Notes: generated by a model not told the origin, from the sequence alone. A DNA stretch of 64,000 nt from Pyropia haitanensis (GCA_008729055.1 SDUX01000006.1:3150842-3214841); one strand, 5' to 3'; numbered from the stretch's first letter, positions 33,562 through 45,792 are shown. Translations and numbers: made by a program.

Positions 33562-34519
33562 TGGGGGGGGTGGGGGGGTGGTGGCGGTGGATGCTGGCGA
33601 CGGTGGCCCATGAGAGTCAACATGAATGGTCAGCGGCGGCGCCCTGCAGGCAAACGGTGGGCGCAGCCTGTTGCGCACGGTGGATGCGGATTGGGGGTCG
33701 GCGCTGGCGGGGATGGATCGGGCGGTTGGATGGGGCGGCGTGGCGTGAAGAGCGTCGTGCTGCTGACGGTCGGACAGCTGAACCCGTGCGAACCAGCAGC
33801 TTGCATGCGGGTGGTTAGCTGGCGGGTCCACCGGCCCCGGTCGGTGGGGACGGGGGGGTGATACGCGGTCGCTGGGGACCCTGCGGCCGGCGCTGTGGCG
33901 TCTGAGAGCCGCTGCACGGGCGAGCGGAGGGGGATGCTGTGTCGCGGTGTCGCACGAATGTGGGCGGGGGCGGGCGGGCGGTGACGGGGTGGCAGTGTCG
34001 GGTGGGTACGGGATGAGTCGGTGGCTCCTTGTTCTCTTTTTTTGTTGTGGCGAGTGTGGGCGGTCGGGCGTCGGGCGCCGTGTATCCTGGGTTGTAAGTC
34101 GGGGGATCCTTTTTTTTTTTCTTGCTTTCTCAGCTGGCACCGCGATGGAGGGGGAGGAGGGAGGAGGCATGACGGGAGGGGGGAGGAGGCTTGACGGGAA
34201 GGGGGGGTGTCGCTGCGCGGTGTGCCACATCTGCCTCATGCCTTACGCGGTCGGCGACTCGGCAGCGGGCGCCGCGAGGCGGCCCGCCCCATCCCCGCCC
34301 CCTTCCCCCCTTCCCCTGGGGATGATGCCCGTCGAGTGTGGTCCCTGCCGATGAAGCCGCCAGAGGGCGTCGAGGACCACAGACGGGCGGCTGTCGTGGC
34401 ACGGGTCGCCACCATGGTCGTGACAGAGCCGTCGCACGGATGGCTGCTTGCAGATGCTCGCTCGCCCCCCCACCTCGCCACACACAAACCCTCTGACCCC
34501 TGGCTTGTTGCCGTGCGGC
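33562..34519. other. Intergenic region between RAB18-like gene and DXS fragment
   Basis: This 0.96 kb holds the RAB18 3' flank. A T-rich, CAG-ended tract (34110-34132) resembles a splice acceptor and precedes a short frame with a CxxC motif (CHICLMPYAVGD, near 34220-34260) reminiscent of the start of a RING finger. The rest of a RING is not visible, so I do not call a gene. Confidence 0.35.
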
Positions 34520-34849
34520 CGTGCCCATTGCGGAAGCGCGGCTCGTGAAGCATCCCCTCGACACGCAGCTGCTGCCGTCGGCCGCCGCCGACCACATGCT
34601 GGTCACGGTGGAGGGGGGAGCATTGGGGGCTCTGGTGACCGCGCGCTGCACTGTCTCACGCTCAAAGGACTCCTCGGCGGGGGGGACCTCGCGGGAGCGG
34701 CTGAGGGTCCGCCCCGACCGTTACTGTACTTTGACCACGGGAGCCAGATCCAGCAGTACGAAGAGGCGGGGCTGGACGCGAGTCAAGTTGAGGTGGTCCT
34801 CCGGCTGCTTGGCTGCAGGGCAGAGGTGTTCTGCCAAGCAGAGCGTTAG
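34520..34849 (+). pseudogene. C-terminal fragment of 1-deoxy-D-xylulose-5-phosphate synthase
   Basis: This segment matches the last 110 residues of the intact DXS gene ending at 63491. The first part reads IAEARLVKHPLDTQLLPSAA then DHMLVTVEGGALG, against [19 protein letters not shown] and [14 protein letters not shown] in DXS. After a frame change near 34631-34637 it continues SGDRALHCLTLKGLLGGGD and [20 protein letters not shown], ending at a TAG (34847-34849). One missing G in a five-G run accounts for the frame change. There is no DXS-like sequence upstream, so the catalytic domains are absent and no active enzyme can come from it. The substitutions are spread through the segment, suggesting an old partial duplication. 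Confidence 0.85.
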
Positions 34850-36020
34850 CGCTTCTGTAGGGAAAGGGCAGTGGGTGAGGTGGAGGGCACGCCAGGGGAG
34901 ACTTGTCTACTTTGGTGACGGCGATGGGCATCAGAGGCTTGTCACCCCCTCCCAGACACGAGCGCTTGGGGTCACCACGCTGGCGTACGCGAGCTTTCTC
35001 TGTCTGTGTCCTCGTCAGTTGTCTTCCGCCGTGCGTCGGTCTAAAAACGGAAGAAGAGCAGTCTCGCGAGCCCACCCAGCCCGCTCGAAGGCCCCATGCG
35101 TCAGCAAGTACGTACGTATTGAGCATCCCCACTTATGTACACTTCAACCGGCTTTAACAACTGTTTGATCCTGTCAACACGTTATTGCTGGCCAGATCGC
35201 CCGTCCTTGCTGGTGGCCCATCCTTTTTTTGGTCTGCCGACACCCCCATTGGCCAGCCAGAGATGCGACCGCGGATCCACGACGGACCAACGGCCGCGTG
35301 GGGACGGCAAACGATCTCCCAACCACCGGCTACGAGGCGGGGGGGCACCCCGCGGACCCCCTTCACGGGGCCCCTCGCACAGCGCACCGGCCGGGCACGC
35401 CCGCGACGCCCGACCAGTCACACCTCTGCGCCTTTCGCGGCAGCGGAGCGGGTTCTCCGCGCGCACCCGATTGGCCTTGCTGGCACCAATCGCGCCGCGG
35501 CGGCTAGGAGTTGGGGGGGGGGGGGGGCGCGTGGTGGCCGAGCCAGCATGGGAGGAACACGAGCTGGCAACTGACCCAGAAGCCGTGGAAGGGCGGCCGC
35601 GCCTCCACACAGCCGCGCGGTTGGTGCGCATGTGTTGCCAGGCTGGGGAAGATACTGGTGCGGAAACGGGGTGTCGGGCGAGGTCGGCGCGGTGGGCGTG
35701 TCTCGCTGGTCCTCGTTTTGGAACCTCTCCGCGCTGTGACGCCGTGGCCCGTCCCCCTTCGCCCCCCCCCGTCTCGACCGCTCCATCAGAGACCTTGTCT
35801 CTGTCGCAGGGGCACGACGCCCCCCATCGCCCTCACGGGTGCGCCCGTCTGAACCCAAGAGGCCCTCCCCTCCTTCCTTTGGGGTGCGGATCGTGGCTTT
35901 GCCGGCCGGCGATCGACGGCGCAGGCGACACTCGCCCCGTCCTGTTCACCTCCGAGCGCTTCCGACCATTGCTGCTTGACTTTGGCTTCTTGAGCGTCTG
36001 CGTGCATCCTGTTCTCCCTC
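34850..36020. other. Intergenic region after DXS fragment
   Basis: This 1.2 kb contains a G/C-rich middle with a 13-base G run near 35515-35527 and pyrimidine-rich sequence before the next gene. It probably includes the promoter of the gene at 36021. I see no supportable gene. Confidence 0.4.
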
Positions 36021-37331
36021 ATGGGTGACCGCTTGTATGATTTTGCCGGCCCGCGCGACGGCAGCGGTGTCACGTACGCGGCCGCCCCCACCGCCGGCGG
36101 CGGCGGCAGCGGCGGCCTACCCCCCCTGCTGGTCGGCACCACGCCTCGGCGCCGCGCGTCAACCTCCTCGGCAGGCAGCGGCAGCGGCAGCGGCCGTGGC
36201 GGTGGCAGCGGTAGCCGGCGCGGCGCTCCTCCCCCATCCCCACCGCCGCCGACGGCCGACGGCTCGGCGTTTGCGGCGGACGTGGCGATGCCGTCCTCGC
36301 CGGCCGCCGCCGCCGCCGCGCGCGCGCGGACGCTCACCGAGTGGGCGGAGCACGCGTCGCGGTCGCGGCACGGCAGCGGCGGCGGCGGCGGCACGGCTGG
36401 TGGGCCCGCGTCGGTGGCGGGCGAGCGCCCGCGTCGGACCAGCGGGGGCACTGCTAGCGGCGGCCTAGGTGGCGGCGGCGGCGGCGACTCGCCCGCGTCG
36501 TCGGGCGCGGGGTCCCCCCGGCAGCGGCGGCGGGGCTCGTCGGGGCGGCTGGTTATTGGGGTGTCTCCCCCCGGGGGCGGGCAGTCGTGGGCGCCAGGCG
36601 GACCCGTCCCGCCGCGGCTGTCGCTGGCAGCGAGCGCGGAGGCGGGAGGGGCGGCGGCGGGGGGCTCGCCCCGCGGGCGCGTCAAGCCAGCCGCCCGTGG
36701 CGGCGGCGGTGGGGCGGCCCGGTCCGCGCCGCCGGCGACGGCGGGTGCCCTGCACACGGCGGCGAGCCAGCCCAGTGTCGGCCGGCGGTGGACAGAAGGG
36801 ACAGCCGGCCGTGCGGCTGCATCGGCGGCGGCGCCGCGGCTGGCGGCGGCTCCCCCCGGCGGCGCGCTCGTCGCGGCGGCGGGCAGCTGCCTGTCGGTGG
36901 CCGCCGGCGGCGACGGCGCCGCCGCGGGCGGCGTCTGTGGCGGCGGCGGCGCGCTGCCGCGGACGCGCGCGTTTCGGCTGTCGGCAGAGGAGGGCGCGGG
37001 GGGGGCCGGGGGGGGGGCGGGGGGGGGCGGGGAGGCTGCCGCCGCGGCGGTGGCGGCGGCCATGGCGCGGCCGCTGCCGCCGCCGCGGCTGCCGGCGGTG
37101 GCGTCGGCGCCGCCGCCGGGGGCAGGTCGGCGGCGCAAGGGGGGGGGGGGGGGGTTTGGGGGGTTTGGCGCGCACGTGGGGGGGGGGGCGGGGGAGCGGC
37201 CGGTGCCGGGAGGCGGGGGGGGGGGGGGGGGGGGGGGGCGCCGCCGGTCCGCGTGGATTGGCTGGCTCGTCCACCGCGTGCGGCAGCGGCGGCGGCGGGG
37301 GGACGCCGCCGCGTCGGAGGTGTGCGTTTGA
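36021..37331 (+). CDS. Unidentified Gly/Ala/Ser-rich basic protein
   Basis: I do not recognise this gene. A frame of 436 codons opens at ATG 36021 after a less GC-rich leader. It begins MGDRLYDFAGPRDGSGVTYA, a non-repetitive start typical of a true N-terminus. Long Gly/Ser/Ala tracts follow, broken by LTEWAEHASRSRHG, several SPRxR-like sites (SPRQRRRGSS, GSPRGR) that could be phosphorylated, and PRTRAFRLSAEEG. The C-terminus is WIGWLVHRVRQRRRRGD, a short aromatic/basic segment. No membrane helix is evident. The low-complexity middle has G runs near 37140-37240 where the frame could be misread, although the C-terminal motif looks genuine. It is probably a disordered, possibly nuclear protein. 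Confidence 0.5.
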   Translation: MGDRLYDFAGPRDGSGVTYAAAPTAGGGGSGGLPPLLVGTTPRRRASTSSAGSGSGSGRGGGSGSRRGAPPPSPPPPTADGSAFAADVAMPSSPAAAAAARARTLTEWAEHASRSRHGSGGGGGTAGGPASVAGERPRRTSGGTASGGLGGGGGGDSPASSGAGSPRQRRRGSSGRLVIGVSPPGGGQSWAPGGPVPPRLSLAASAEAGGAAAGGSPRGRVKPAARGGGGGAARSAPPATAGALHTAASQPSVGRRWTEGTAGRAAASAAAPRLAAAPPGGALVAAAGSCLSVAAGGDGAAAGGVCGGGGALPRTRAFRLSAEEGAGGAGGGAGGGGEAAAAAVAAAMARPLPPPRLPAVASAPPPGAGRRRKGGGGGFGGFGAHVGGGAGERPVPGGGGGGGGGGRRRSAWIGWLVHRVRQRRRRGDAAASEVCV

Positions 37332-40083
37332 GGCGGGTAGGTTGTTGGTAGGAGTAGGCGCGAGGGGGCGGGTGCGAGGGTGACAACAAGATGGCTGCTG
37401 GGGCATTGTGGGGCGGAGGGTTTCGAGAGAAAGACGCGCCCCGTACAGCGATTATTGCGGGTGGCACGGCGCAAGGGCTGCCTTTCGTCGGCTGCCATTC
37501 TGCGGTGCCGGGTGGTGGGGGAGTCGCGGGGGGCTGCAACGGCGCCGTGGGTGGACGGTGACCGTCACTCCCCGTCGTGGCCTGTACCGGGCAGGTACCC
37601 GCTGTGGAGGAGCCCCCGAGAGACCAGACGGCTGGCGGCGGCAAAGGTAATCGAGCAGTCGCTGTCGCCACCGGGGTCCGGCGGCGGCGACTACCCAGCG
37701 TGTGCCCATTGCCACGGCCCCCGAGTCCACGGCGGAAAACCCCGACGGTGCGGCACGCCGAGCCGAGGCGGGCCCAGACAGCTTGGCGCGTGCGCAGTCC
37801 CGCGGCACAGCCGCACGGACAACCGTCCACGCTGCAATCCTGAGATTGCACACCGTCCCGCGCTTGCCGCGGGCGACGACCGACGGCGTTGACGAGGCCG
37901 CCACGCGGCCGTCGCCAGGTCGAGGAATGCACGGGAGAGCCTGGACTGTTATTGAGGCCGTCGATCTCGGCAGCGTCAACGAACGGACTCTCGTCGCCGA
38001 GGACGACGGGGGAGGGAGCGGCGGCGTGCGGTCATAGTCGAGGATGACGCCGACAACATAAGGTCATGCTCGCCTCGAACAGGGACGCCTTGGCCTGCTG
38101 CCCCCTACGCGAATAGGAGGGGCCTAAATGGGGCACTCATCCCCAAAAAGGCCACCTCGGCATCCACGGCTCTCCCGTCCTTTCCCAAACGCGTCAACGC
38201 CTCTCGTGTGAGCTCGCTCAACCAATCAAACGCTGGAAACTGTCAGTATCTGACACTTCCCACATTTTGCATCGAGAAAGCCCCCCCCCATCGCATGTCA
38301 ACTGCATCCCATTGGGAGGCACTTGACGTCTCCCCTTCCAGAACGTGCATCGTGTGGCTCTTGTGACGCTAACGGGCAACCGGCTTTCGCCTCATCACTT
38401 TTTCATCGACTGCCGTTTTCCGCCCCCGTCGTGCAGACGGGGCCGCCGCCACGACGGCGGCGCACGGGTGGGCCAGTTGGCGGCTCGTGGCCCACCCGCT
38501 GCTACCAGCCCCCCCCCGCCACCCACCGGTTGTTCCACACACAAGATATTATCTTGGATGTGGGGCGCAGCGGCCAGGCGCCGGGCTTGCCGACAACCCC
38601 CCCCCCCGGGTTCATCTCCTCGCCAGGGCTCGCTCCGCCGCCACGCACACCGCCTAAAATCTCCATTGCGCAAAAAGATATTCTCAGGCGACGTCCCCAA
38701 GAACACAGCACCCAACGCACACCACTCGTGCGCCGGTGGTGCGTGCCGGCGACGAGAAGAGTCGGGCGCCTGCGCTGCGCTCACCTCCTCCCCAACCGCT
38801 CGACTCCACGGGGCGTCCCCCCCCCCCCAGATATTTTAGTCCAGGGACGTGGGGGTTTTTGTGTGTGGAACCCGCCGCGCAAATCGCACGCTCGTGCCGG
38901 TGCGGGGTGGCCGCCGCCGCCGCCACCGACGGCCGCCGCCCGCGCCGCATCGGCCGCGCGTGGCCACAGACGCGGCGGTTGGCGGCGCCGACCGGTTCCG
39001 CCGGTTGGTCGACGGCGCGGCGACCCCCCCCTGCGCACCGCCCAAACGCCGCTGTCCGCTTCCAAAGACCGGCACGCCCGCTGCGGCACCAGCGCGAACA
39101 TCCCAACAAGACCCCGCCACAACCAGCCCATCCCGCCCCCACATCCGACACCCAGACTTCCAGCTGCTCGTACGCGTGTGTGTGTGGGGCTGCGCGCGGC
39201 CGCCTCGGGAAGCGGCCAGAGCACCAACCCCCCCCCCCCCCCCACGCCACCCCCACGAACCCCCTGCTCTGGAAGCCCAGATTTGTTGCCCTGGTCCCCC
39301 CTGGTCACCGCGGCGCCACACGCCGCGGCCCCTGCGTGGGCTGTCCCGTCCCCGCGGGCGGGGAGGGGGGGGGGGGGGAGCGTGTGGGGGCGGCAGCCGC
39401 CCCAGCCGGCGGCGCAACGGGCGACGGCGTCGGCCCACCGCGGGGGTGGGAGAGGCGGGCAGAGGCTGCCACCACCACGGCCGCGTGTCGCGGCCTCGCG
39501 TGCAAATCCCAGTGTGGGGGCGGCACGAGCGCCAGCGCCTGGCAAAGCTTGCCGGCAGGGAGCCGGCGAGCGGGCGGGGGGGGGGCGGGGGGGGGGGGAG
39601 TGGGCGGTGTCTGCACCCCCCCCCCCCCCGCCCCGCCGCTGACGTGGGCCGTGTGTCGGCGTGCAGCGGGTCAAGAGCGGTGGGCGGGTGGTGCTGGTGC
39701 GTTGTCTCGCCGGCGGCTGCTTCTTTGGTCGCCCCATGGCCAGGCGTACCAACACGCGCCGCCGCCACCCCTTCCCGCTTCGTCCCCCACTGAAGCAACT
39801 CTTCCTCTCCGTCACGCCCCTCTTCCCCCCCCACCACTACCCCCGCCGCCGGCAGCCGCCACCGCGCCCGTTTCTCGTCGGCGTCTGACGACGCCTGTGC
39901 CCCCCCCCCCCCCCCCCCCCGACACCACCCCCCTCACTGACTCTCCCCTCGTTCTTCCCCCCTACCCCAGCTCCGTTCTGGGCGCTTCCCCACCCTGTGG
40001 TGACCCCCGCGCGGGATGCGCGGCGGCGGTGGCCGCGGCGGCGGCGGCACCGCCGCCCCCCCCCCCCCCCCCGGGCGGCGCCG
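37332..40083. other. Long gene-poor region with homopolymer runs
   Basis: This 2.75 kb contains many G and C runs and long open frames on both strands (for example 38323-39642 plus and 38781-39815 minus), all low-complexity and without motifs. A small perfect stem, TGTCAG-TAT-CTGACA, lies near 38240-38255. I support no gene here; the last part should be the promoter of the gene at 40084. Confidence 0.4.
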
Positions 40084-40372
40084 ATGGAGCGCGACGCGAC
40101 CATCCGCGCGTGGCTGCTCGACCGCTCCCCCGCGGGCGCCGCGCTCGCCGCGGCGCCCGCCGCGGTCGCCGCCGCCTGGGCGGGCACGCGCACGCTGACG
40201 CTCGGCGACGGCTCGCAGCGGACGCAGACGCTGCGGCAGGCCTACATCCCGCTCGCGCGCGTCGAGCGGCCCGCCGCCCCGCCGGCGGTGCCGCCGTCGC
40301 CGCTCGCCGCGGCCGTGGCCGCCGTGGGGGCGGGGGCTGGGGTGACGACGGCGGCGACGGCAGCGACGACGT

Positions 40373-40408
<36 letters not shown>

Positions 40409-41859
40409 GCGGGGGCTCGTCGCCGGTGCTGCTGGGCGTGCTCCTCGCCGACGGCGCGGCGTACGAGGAGCTGTTTGGCGTGTCGTCGCCGTCGGTGGCG
40501 CGGTTTGCGTTTGACCTGCGCTCGGGGGAGCTCCTCGTATTTGCGTGGTACCCGTCGGCGGGGGCGGTGGCGGTCATCCGGCGGATGCCCCGCCTCGGCC
40601 GTGCCGCCGCGGGCGGTGCGGGTGGGGGTGGCCGCGCTGGCGCAGACGCGGGTGTGCCACCAGCAGCGGCAGCGGCAGCGACAAGGCCGGCGGCGGCGGC
40701 GGCAGCAGCAGCAGCAGCAGCAGGAGCAGCAGCGGCAGCGACGCCCAGCCTGGCCGCCGCGGCCGCGGCGGTGGCGGCGGCGGCGGGCGGCGGCGCCGCG
40801 GCCGCCGCGCCGTCGGGCGGGCAGGGCGCGGTCGCGACGGACGTGCGGTTTGCGCTGCTCGACGCGCCCGCCGACCCGGCGGGGTGGCCCGTCAAGGTGC
40901 GCCTGTTCCTCCGCGCCGCCGAGTTGCGCGCGCCCGCGCCGACGTTTGTCGCGTCGTGCGCGGCGGCAACGTCGTCGTCGGGGTCGGCCACGTCGACGGC
41001 GACCGCCGCGGCGGAGGCGGCGGCGGTGTCGCCGCCGCGGTCGCCCACGTCGTGTGCGACGGCGCCGGTGGGGGCGGCGGCGGTGGGCGGCGCGGTGGGC
41101 TCAACGGCCAGTGGGGGGTCCGTGTCGGGCTCGGCGGTGAGTGAGGCACGGTCGGCGGCGGTGGACGGCGCGGCGGCGTTGCCGGGGGGGCGCCCGGCCA
41201 AGCGGCCGTGCCGCCGCACCCGCCGCGGCGGCGGCGGCGACGCGGAGGGGCAGGAGGAGCGCTCGTGTCCGCCCTCTGAGGACGAGGGCCACGCCGACGC
41301 TGATACCGAGGCGTCGGCGTGGACGTCAGAGGCGCCGCCGTCCAAGGGGGCGCCCCTACGGCTGGCGCACGCGCCCGGCTGCGCCGCGTGTGCCGACGGC
41401 GGCCGGGAGGCGGTATCGGAGGATGTGGCGGCCGCTGCCGCCGCCGCCGTCGCCGCCGGCGTTGCCGCTGCCGCCGCGGCGGGCGACGAGCAGGCGCGCG
41501 CGCCGTCGAGCCGCGTGCCGTGGCCGCACGCCGCGGGGCGGTGCGGGGTGGCCGACACGGACGAGGAGAGCGAGGTGGACGGCATCTTTACGGTCTCGAC
41601 GCGCGGGTGCGGTGGCCGCCGGCGGCACCGCGCGGCGGCAACGGCGGCCGCGTCGGCGCCCCGCCGGCGGCGGCGACGACGCGGGGCGGCGGCCAAGGCG
41701 GGCGCCGACGCGGCCGAGCCGTCCCCGCGGGGGGTGGCGCGCGGCCACGACGCGGCGGGCTACCCGCACTCCCCGCGTTGCGTCCACGCCGTCGGGTGCG
41801 GCAGCGGCGGCGGCGGGTGTGGCGGCGGCGGGTATGGCGGGTGTGGCGGTGGCGGTGGC

Positions 41860-41905
<46 letters not shown>

Positions 41906-42747
41906 GTGGTGGTGGTGGCGGTCGCGGCCGCGGCCGCGGCGGCCGCGGTGGCGCCAGCCCGTGGGCGACGACCGACGCGCCCGGCGGGGGCGCCCCCCCG
42001 CTGCCGTTTGCCCGCCACTTTGGCGCCGTCCACGCGGCGGGCGGCGCGACGTGGCGGCTGCGCATCCTCCGCGCGGGGCGGATGGTGCCGATCGCGGTGC
42101 CGGTGCAGACGGCGGCGGTGAGCGCGCGGCGGGGCGAGTGGCGGGCGCTCGTCGAGGCGCTCATTGCGGCCGACGCGGCCGCGCACGGCGGCGGCGGGGG
42201 GGTGCCGGTCGCGCCGGGCGTGGGGGGGGCGGGGGGGGGGTGCGCCGCCGGGGGGGTGGCGCCGTCGGTCGGCTATGCCGGGGTCGCCGCGTCGCCCCGC
42301 GCGGCGCGCTGTGCGGCGTGCAGGCCGACGCCCGCGCCGGCGGGGCCTGGGCCACCGGTGGCGGCGACCGCCGCCGCCGCCGCCGCCCGTGCTGCCGCGG
42401 CCGACGCGACGGATGACGATGACGGCTCCCAGGCGGAGAGTGGCGGCGCGGGCTGGCACCGCGACGGCCGCGCTGCCGACGCGGTGACGGCGACGGCGAC
42501 GGCGGCGGCGGCGGCGGCGGCGGCCGCCGCCGCCGCGGCTGCCGCGGCGACGGCGGCGCCCGCCTCGCCCGCGGCGGTGGCGTCGCGGGCGGCGGGTGGC
42601 TGCGACCGGGTGCGCGCCAAGCGCACCGCCGCGGTGGCGTTTGGCGGCGGCGGTGGTGGCGGCGGCGGCGGTGGCAGCGGCAGTGGCAGCCGCCGCTCGT
42701 TTAGGGGGTGGGACCGCCGCGCCGTCGGTGCCGACAGCGGGTGGTGA
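40084..42747 (+). CDS. Unidentified large Ala/Gly-rich protein
   Basis: I do not recognise this gene. The first in-frame ATG is 40084 (MERDATIRAWLLDRSP), giving 887 codons. Non-repetitive islands look like folded segments: TRTLTLGDGSQRTQTLRQAY, SPVLLGVLLADGAAYEELFG, VARFAFDLRSGELLVFAWYP, DVRFALLDAPADPAGWPVKV and, near the C-terminus, FARHFGAVHAAGG then WRLRILRAGRMVPIAVPVQT. They alternate strand-forming residues with turns and are separated by Ala and Gly tracts. There are several Arg-rich clusters that could be nuclear signals, and an acidic DTDEESEVDGIFTV stretch. Cys-Gly repeats occur around 41810-41870. An acceptor-like CTACCCCAG at 39962-39970 leaves room for an upstream exon. Antisense frames overlap it, but the islands read sensibly only on this strand. 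Confidence 0.5.
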
Positions 42748-45375
42748 CCGCCCGGGCTGCGCGCGTGGCGGCGCGCGCCGGCGGCGGTGGCCGTCTGTTT
42801 TTTTTTTTTTTGGAGGGGGGAGGAACGAGGTGACCCGGCCAGTGTGTACATAGGGGTGGGAAGGGGGCGGCTGCGTTGCTACCCCGTATCCCCGTGCGGT
42901 GGAAAAGGAGACGGACCCGCGAGAGGAGAGGAAACGACGAGGCCCGCTCCGCGACGGAACGGACCACCAGACGCTCGTGACTCGGTGCGCATCAGTGGGC
43001 AGACGGGAAGTCGCCGACACACACACGCCCTGTGCCCAGCGCTATTGCCTTTCTGCCAAGCAGACGGCGGTCCGTCCGAGGTACGACTGAACGACCGACG
43101 CCACGGGCCGATGCGGGTGGCCGTGGCAGGCCGCCCATTGCGGCGTCCCGTTCTGGTGGCCACGATGGCCACGTGGACGGTGCTCGCTGGCCATCGTCTG
43201 CATCTCACCGCCGGGCGGGATCGGGAGAATTGAACGGTCGTCCAAATTATCTGGACTCGCACCGCACACCACCACGACCGTCACCTTGCGCCGCACAGCA
43301 CCCCGTTTCGAAACTAGCGGGGTAAAACAATACATGATTTTGCCAAATATACCACCATAGGGTTGTGTTGCGACACTTTTTCCTCTTCACACGATAGATT
43401 CCACTCCATCACCTGTACCACACGCAGTCGCCGGTTGGTGGTCAGCATGTTGAGTCGCACTCAATAATTGGCACCCCTCGTTTTCTGAGAATCGACAATG
43501 CAGCGGTGCAAGTGGTCGCTGGCCCGTCTCTCCCCACCTCGGGTTGTCCCCGTGCGAGCAGACCTCCCCGAATCCTCTCCCCTGCTGCCCTTGCCATCCT
43601 GCACCCCCCCCTCCCGCCCCCTCTCGTGCGCCTCTCCACTGCTTCCCCCGTGTCTGCTCGCCATGGGCTCTGTCCCCCCACTCCCCCCCTTCTACTTCAT
43701 CTCTCCCTCTGCATTGTGCGTTGCACTGTCCGTCCCGCCTGGACGCGAGTGGTCGATTCGAAGGCGGCGAAGCATGACGCGGGCCGTTCGCCGCTCTTGG
43801 CGGTAAGTTGGGGTGGGACGGAGGCGAAGCGGGACGGCCAGGAGGCGGCATGGGGGACGGACCAGGAGGGAAGGTCCAGGGTGCAGCGAGGGGTACTATT
43901 CTCTCGCGGCTCACCACCGCCGGTGTCTCAGCCGCCGCCGTCGCCATCGACTCAGCCTATTTTTGTCGCCAATGCATCCACTGCCGACGCGAGCCCACTC
44001 CGCATGTATGTGAAGAGGGGCTCCCCGTGCGAGAAGGCCTGCGGACACCCAACGCGGCGATGACGCTGACGCCTGCTCTGAAACTTACGTGTCTTATGGT
44101 TGCTGCGTGTCCACTTTACCTGGTCCTCCTTTCCATAGCTCCGCTTCCCCTCTTGCGCCTTCCCCACCCCTCCCTCCTCTCCCCCTCCCTTCCCCTCCTC
44201 CCCCTTGCTTGACTCCCCCCACCTCACTCTTCACACTACCATCTCACCGACCTCGGTGGGTACCCAGCTCTTATGCCGACCCTTCCCCATTCCCTTGTCT
44301 CGGGCGTCGTCTACTTGCAGACGTTGCCGCCTCCCTCTGGCCGCCCTCTGGCTTTTGGGTCATCGTCCACCCGCAACGGGGGATTGGCCGCGAGGCGGTG
44401 GTGGTGGTCGTCACGTGCAGTGGTGGCGGCAGCGACATCGGTGGCGGCTGCGGCAGCGGCGGCCGCTGCTGCAGTGGCGGCGTGCCCGACTGGGTTGCTG
44501 CCCGCGCCGCGAGGGGTGCGTGGGCCAGGGTCTCCTCGCGGGCGCTAGCGGAAGGGGGAGGACAGCGAGGGGGGGACGATGCGGAAGGGGCAGGCGGCCA
44601 TCGGGGGGGAAGAGGGTGGGCGCTCGTCGTAACGGTCGCCGTACCGTCGGCGATGCGGGGTGTGCTTACTTGCTCATGCTGCGAGCATCCTCTGTGCTGA
44701 GATGCTGTGATGACACTGACTGACCTTATCCATCCCTCTCGCGTCGCTTGGATGTATGCTCGCTCCATCTTGGTCTCGCTGCTGTTGTCACCTTGCCGTG
44801 TTCGTCTGCTTCCATTTTCTTTTGTTGCACCAGATGTGCTTGGCGGTCGGGGAGTGCAGGGCGATGCTGCAGATAGCAATAAAACACATCTTGCACGAAA
44901 AAACCATGAAAGACGTTTGAGACACAGGATCCGAAGTGTACTTGCGTGCATGTACCCGCATTGTCCATGTCAAACAGTATTCTTCATGCATAGTCACGAC
45001 TACTCACTCACGACATATGCTCAGATTTAAATTTTAGATCACAAACTTTTACACAGAAAAAGTTTGCTCTCGACTACAGATTATATTTTTGCGTGACGTA
45101 TATTTGGCCACTCCGTCGGGTAAACTTTTGGGGCGCTGTGCGCAGTCCCTCCGTCGAGCACTTGACCACCGCGTCCCCACTCGACCTTTGGCCACGGTCG
45201 TCGGTCCGTCCCGCATCGCCACCCCCGGCTCCCCCCCCCCCCCCACTCCCCCCCCTCCTTCCCCCTTGACCCTCTTCGTTTTCCACCTTTACCGTTTTCC
45301 ACCTTCTCATCAGGCCACGACGAGGCACCACAACCAACCTTCCGCCCTCCTGTCCCCCCTTGCCGTGCCACACCC
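42748..45375. other. Gene-poor region between two unidentified genes
   Basis: This 2.6 kb has no gene I can support. It includes an A/T-rich stretch at 44990-45115, the lowest-GC part of this neighbourhood, followed by C runs leading to the next start codon. Frames near 43500-44700 lack motifs. Confidence 0.4.
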
Positions 45376-45792
45376 ATGGTGACGCAGGACGCCGAGGGCG
45401 TCGCCGCCGGCGTCCTGGCCCCGCCCTTTGCCGCCGCCCTCACCGCCCTGCCCGTCGTCTTTGGCCCCACCCACAGGGGCCCATCCTCCCGTGGCGGGCG
45501 GCCGCTCGCTCCACTCACCGCCGCCGCTGCCGCGACCGCGCCGGCACTCCCCGCCGCCGCCACGCGGCCCGCCGCGGCGGCAGCGCCGTCGGCGGCGGCG
45601 GCGGCGGCGGGGGCGGCGGCGCCCGCAGCACCCGCAACGGACGGCTACTGGGTGCGCCTGCGGGAGCTGCTGGCCACCCACCTGCGCGACGAGCGGCTGG
45701 TGCGGGCGGTGGCGGCCGACATGCAGCGGAGCCACATGCGGTGGGTGGCGGGCCTGGCGGTGGACGAGGTGGAGGCGCTCGCGGGGGGGTGA
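45376..45792 (+). CDS. Small unidentified protein (138 residues)
   Basis: The ATG at 45376 opens a 138-codon frame. The first 90 residues are Ala/Pro-rich, with a start (MVTQDAEGVAAGVLAPPFAA) that could be a plastid or mitochondrial presequence but contains acids. The C-terminal 45 residues are non-repetitive and should be helical: YWVRLRELLATHLRDERLVR then AVAADMQRSHMRWVAGL. I know no family with this pattern. It may be the last part of a small adaptor-like or organellar protein. The gene converges with the MAP kinase. Confidence 0.45.
   Translation: MVTQDAEGVAAGVLAPPFAAALTALPVVFGPTHRGPSSRGGRPLAPLTAAAAATAPALPAAATRPAAAAAPSAAAAAAGAAAPAAPATDGYWVRLRELLATHLRDERLVRAVAADMQRSHMRWVAGLAVDEVEALAGG

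Noticed and set aside
34141..34354. RING-finger-like CHICLMPYAVGD segment after an acceptor-like tract
   Set aside because: Only the first Cys pair is visible; the Cys/His pattern needed for a RING does not follow in any frame I could join.
38323..39837. Overlapping long frames on both strands
   Set aside because: No conserved motif, no splice-phase support, and composition changes with every homopolymer run.
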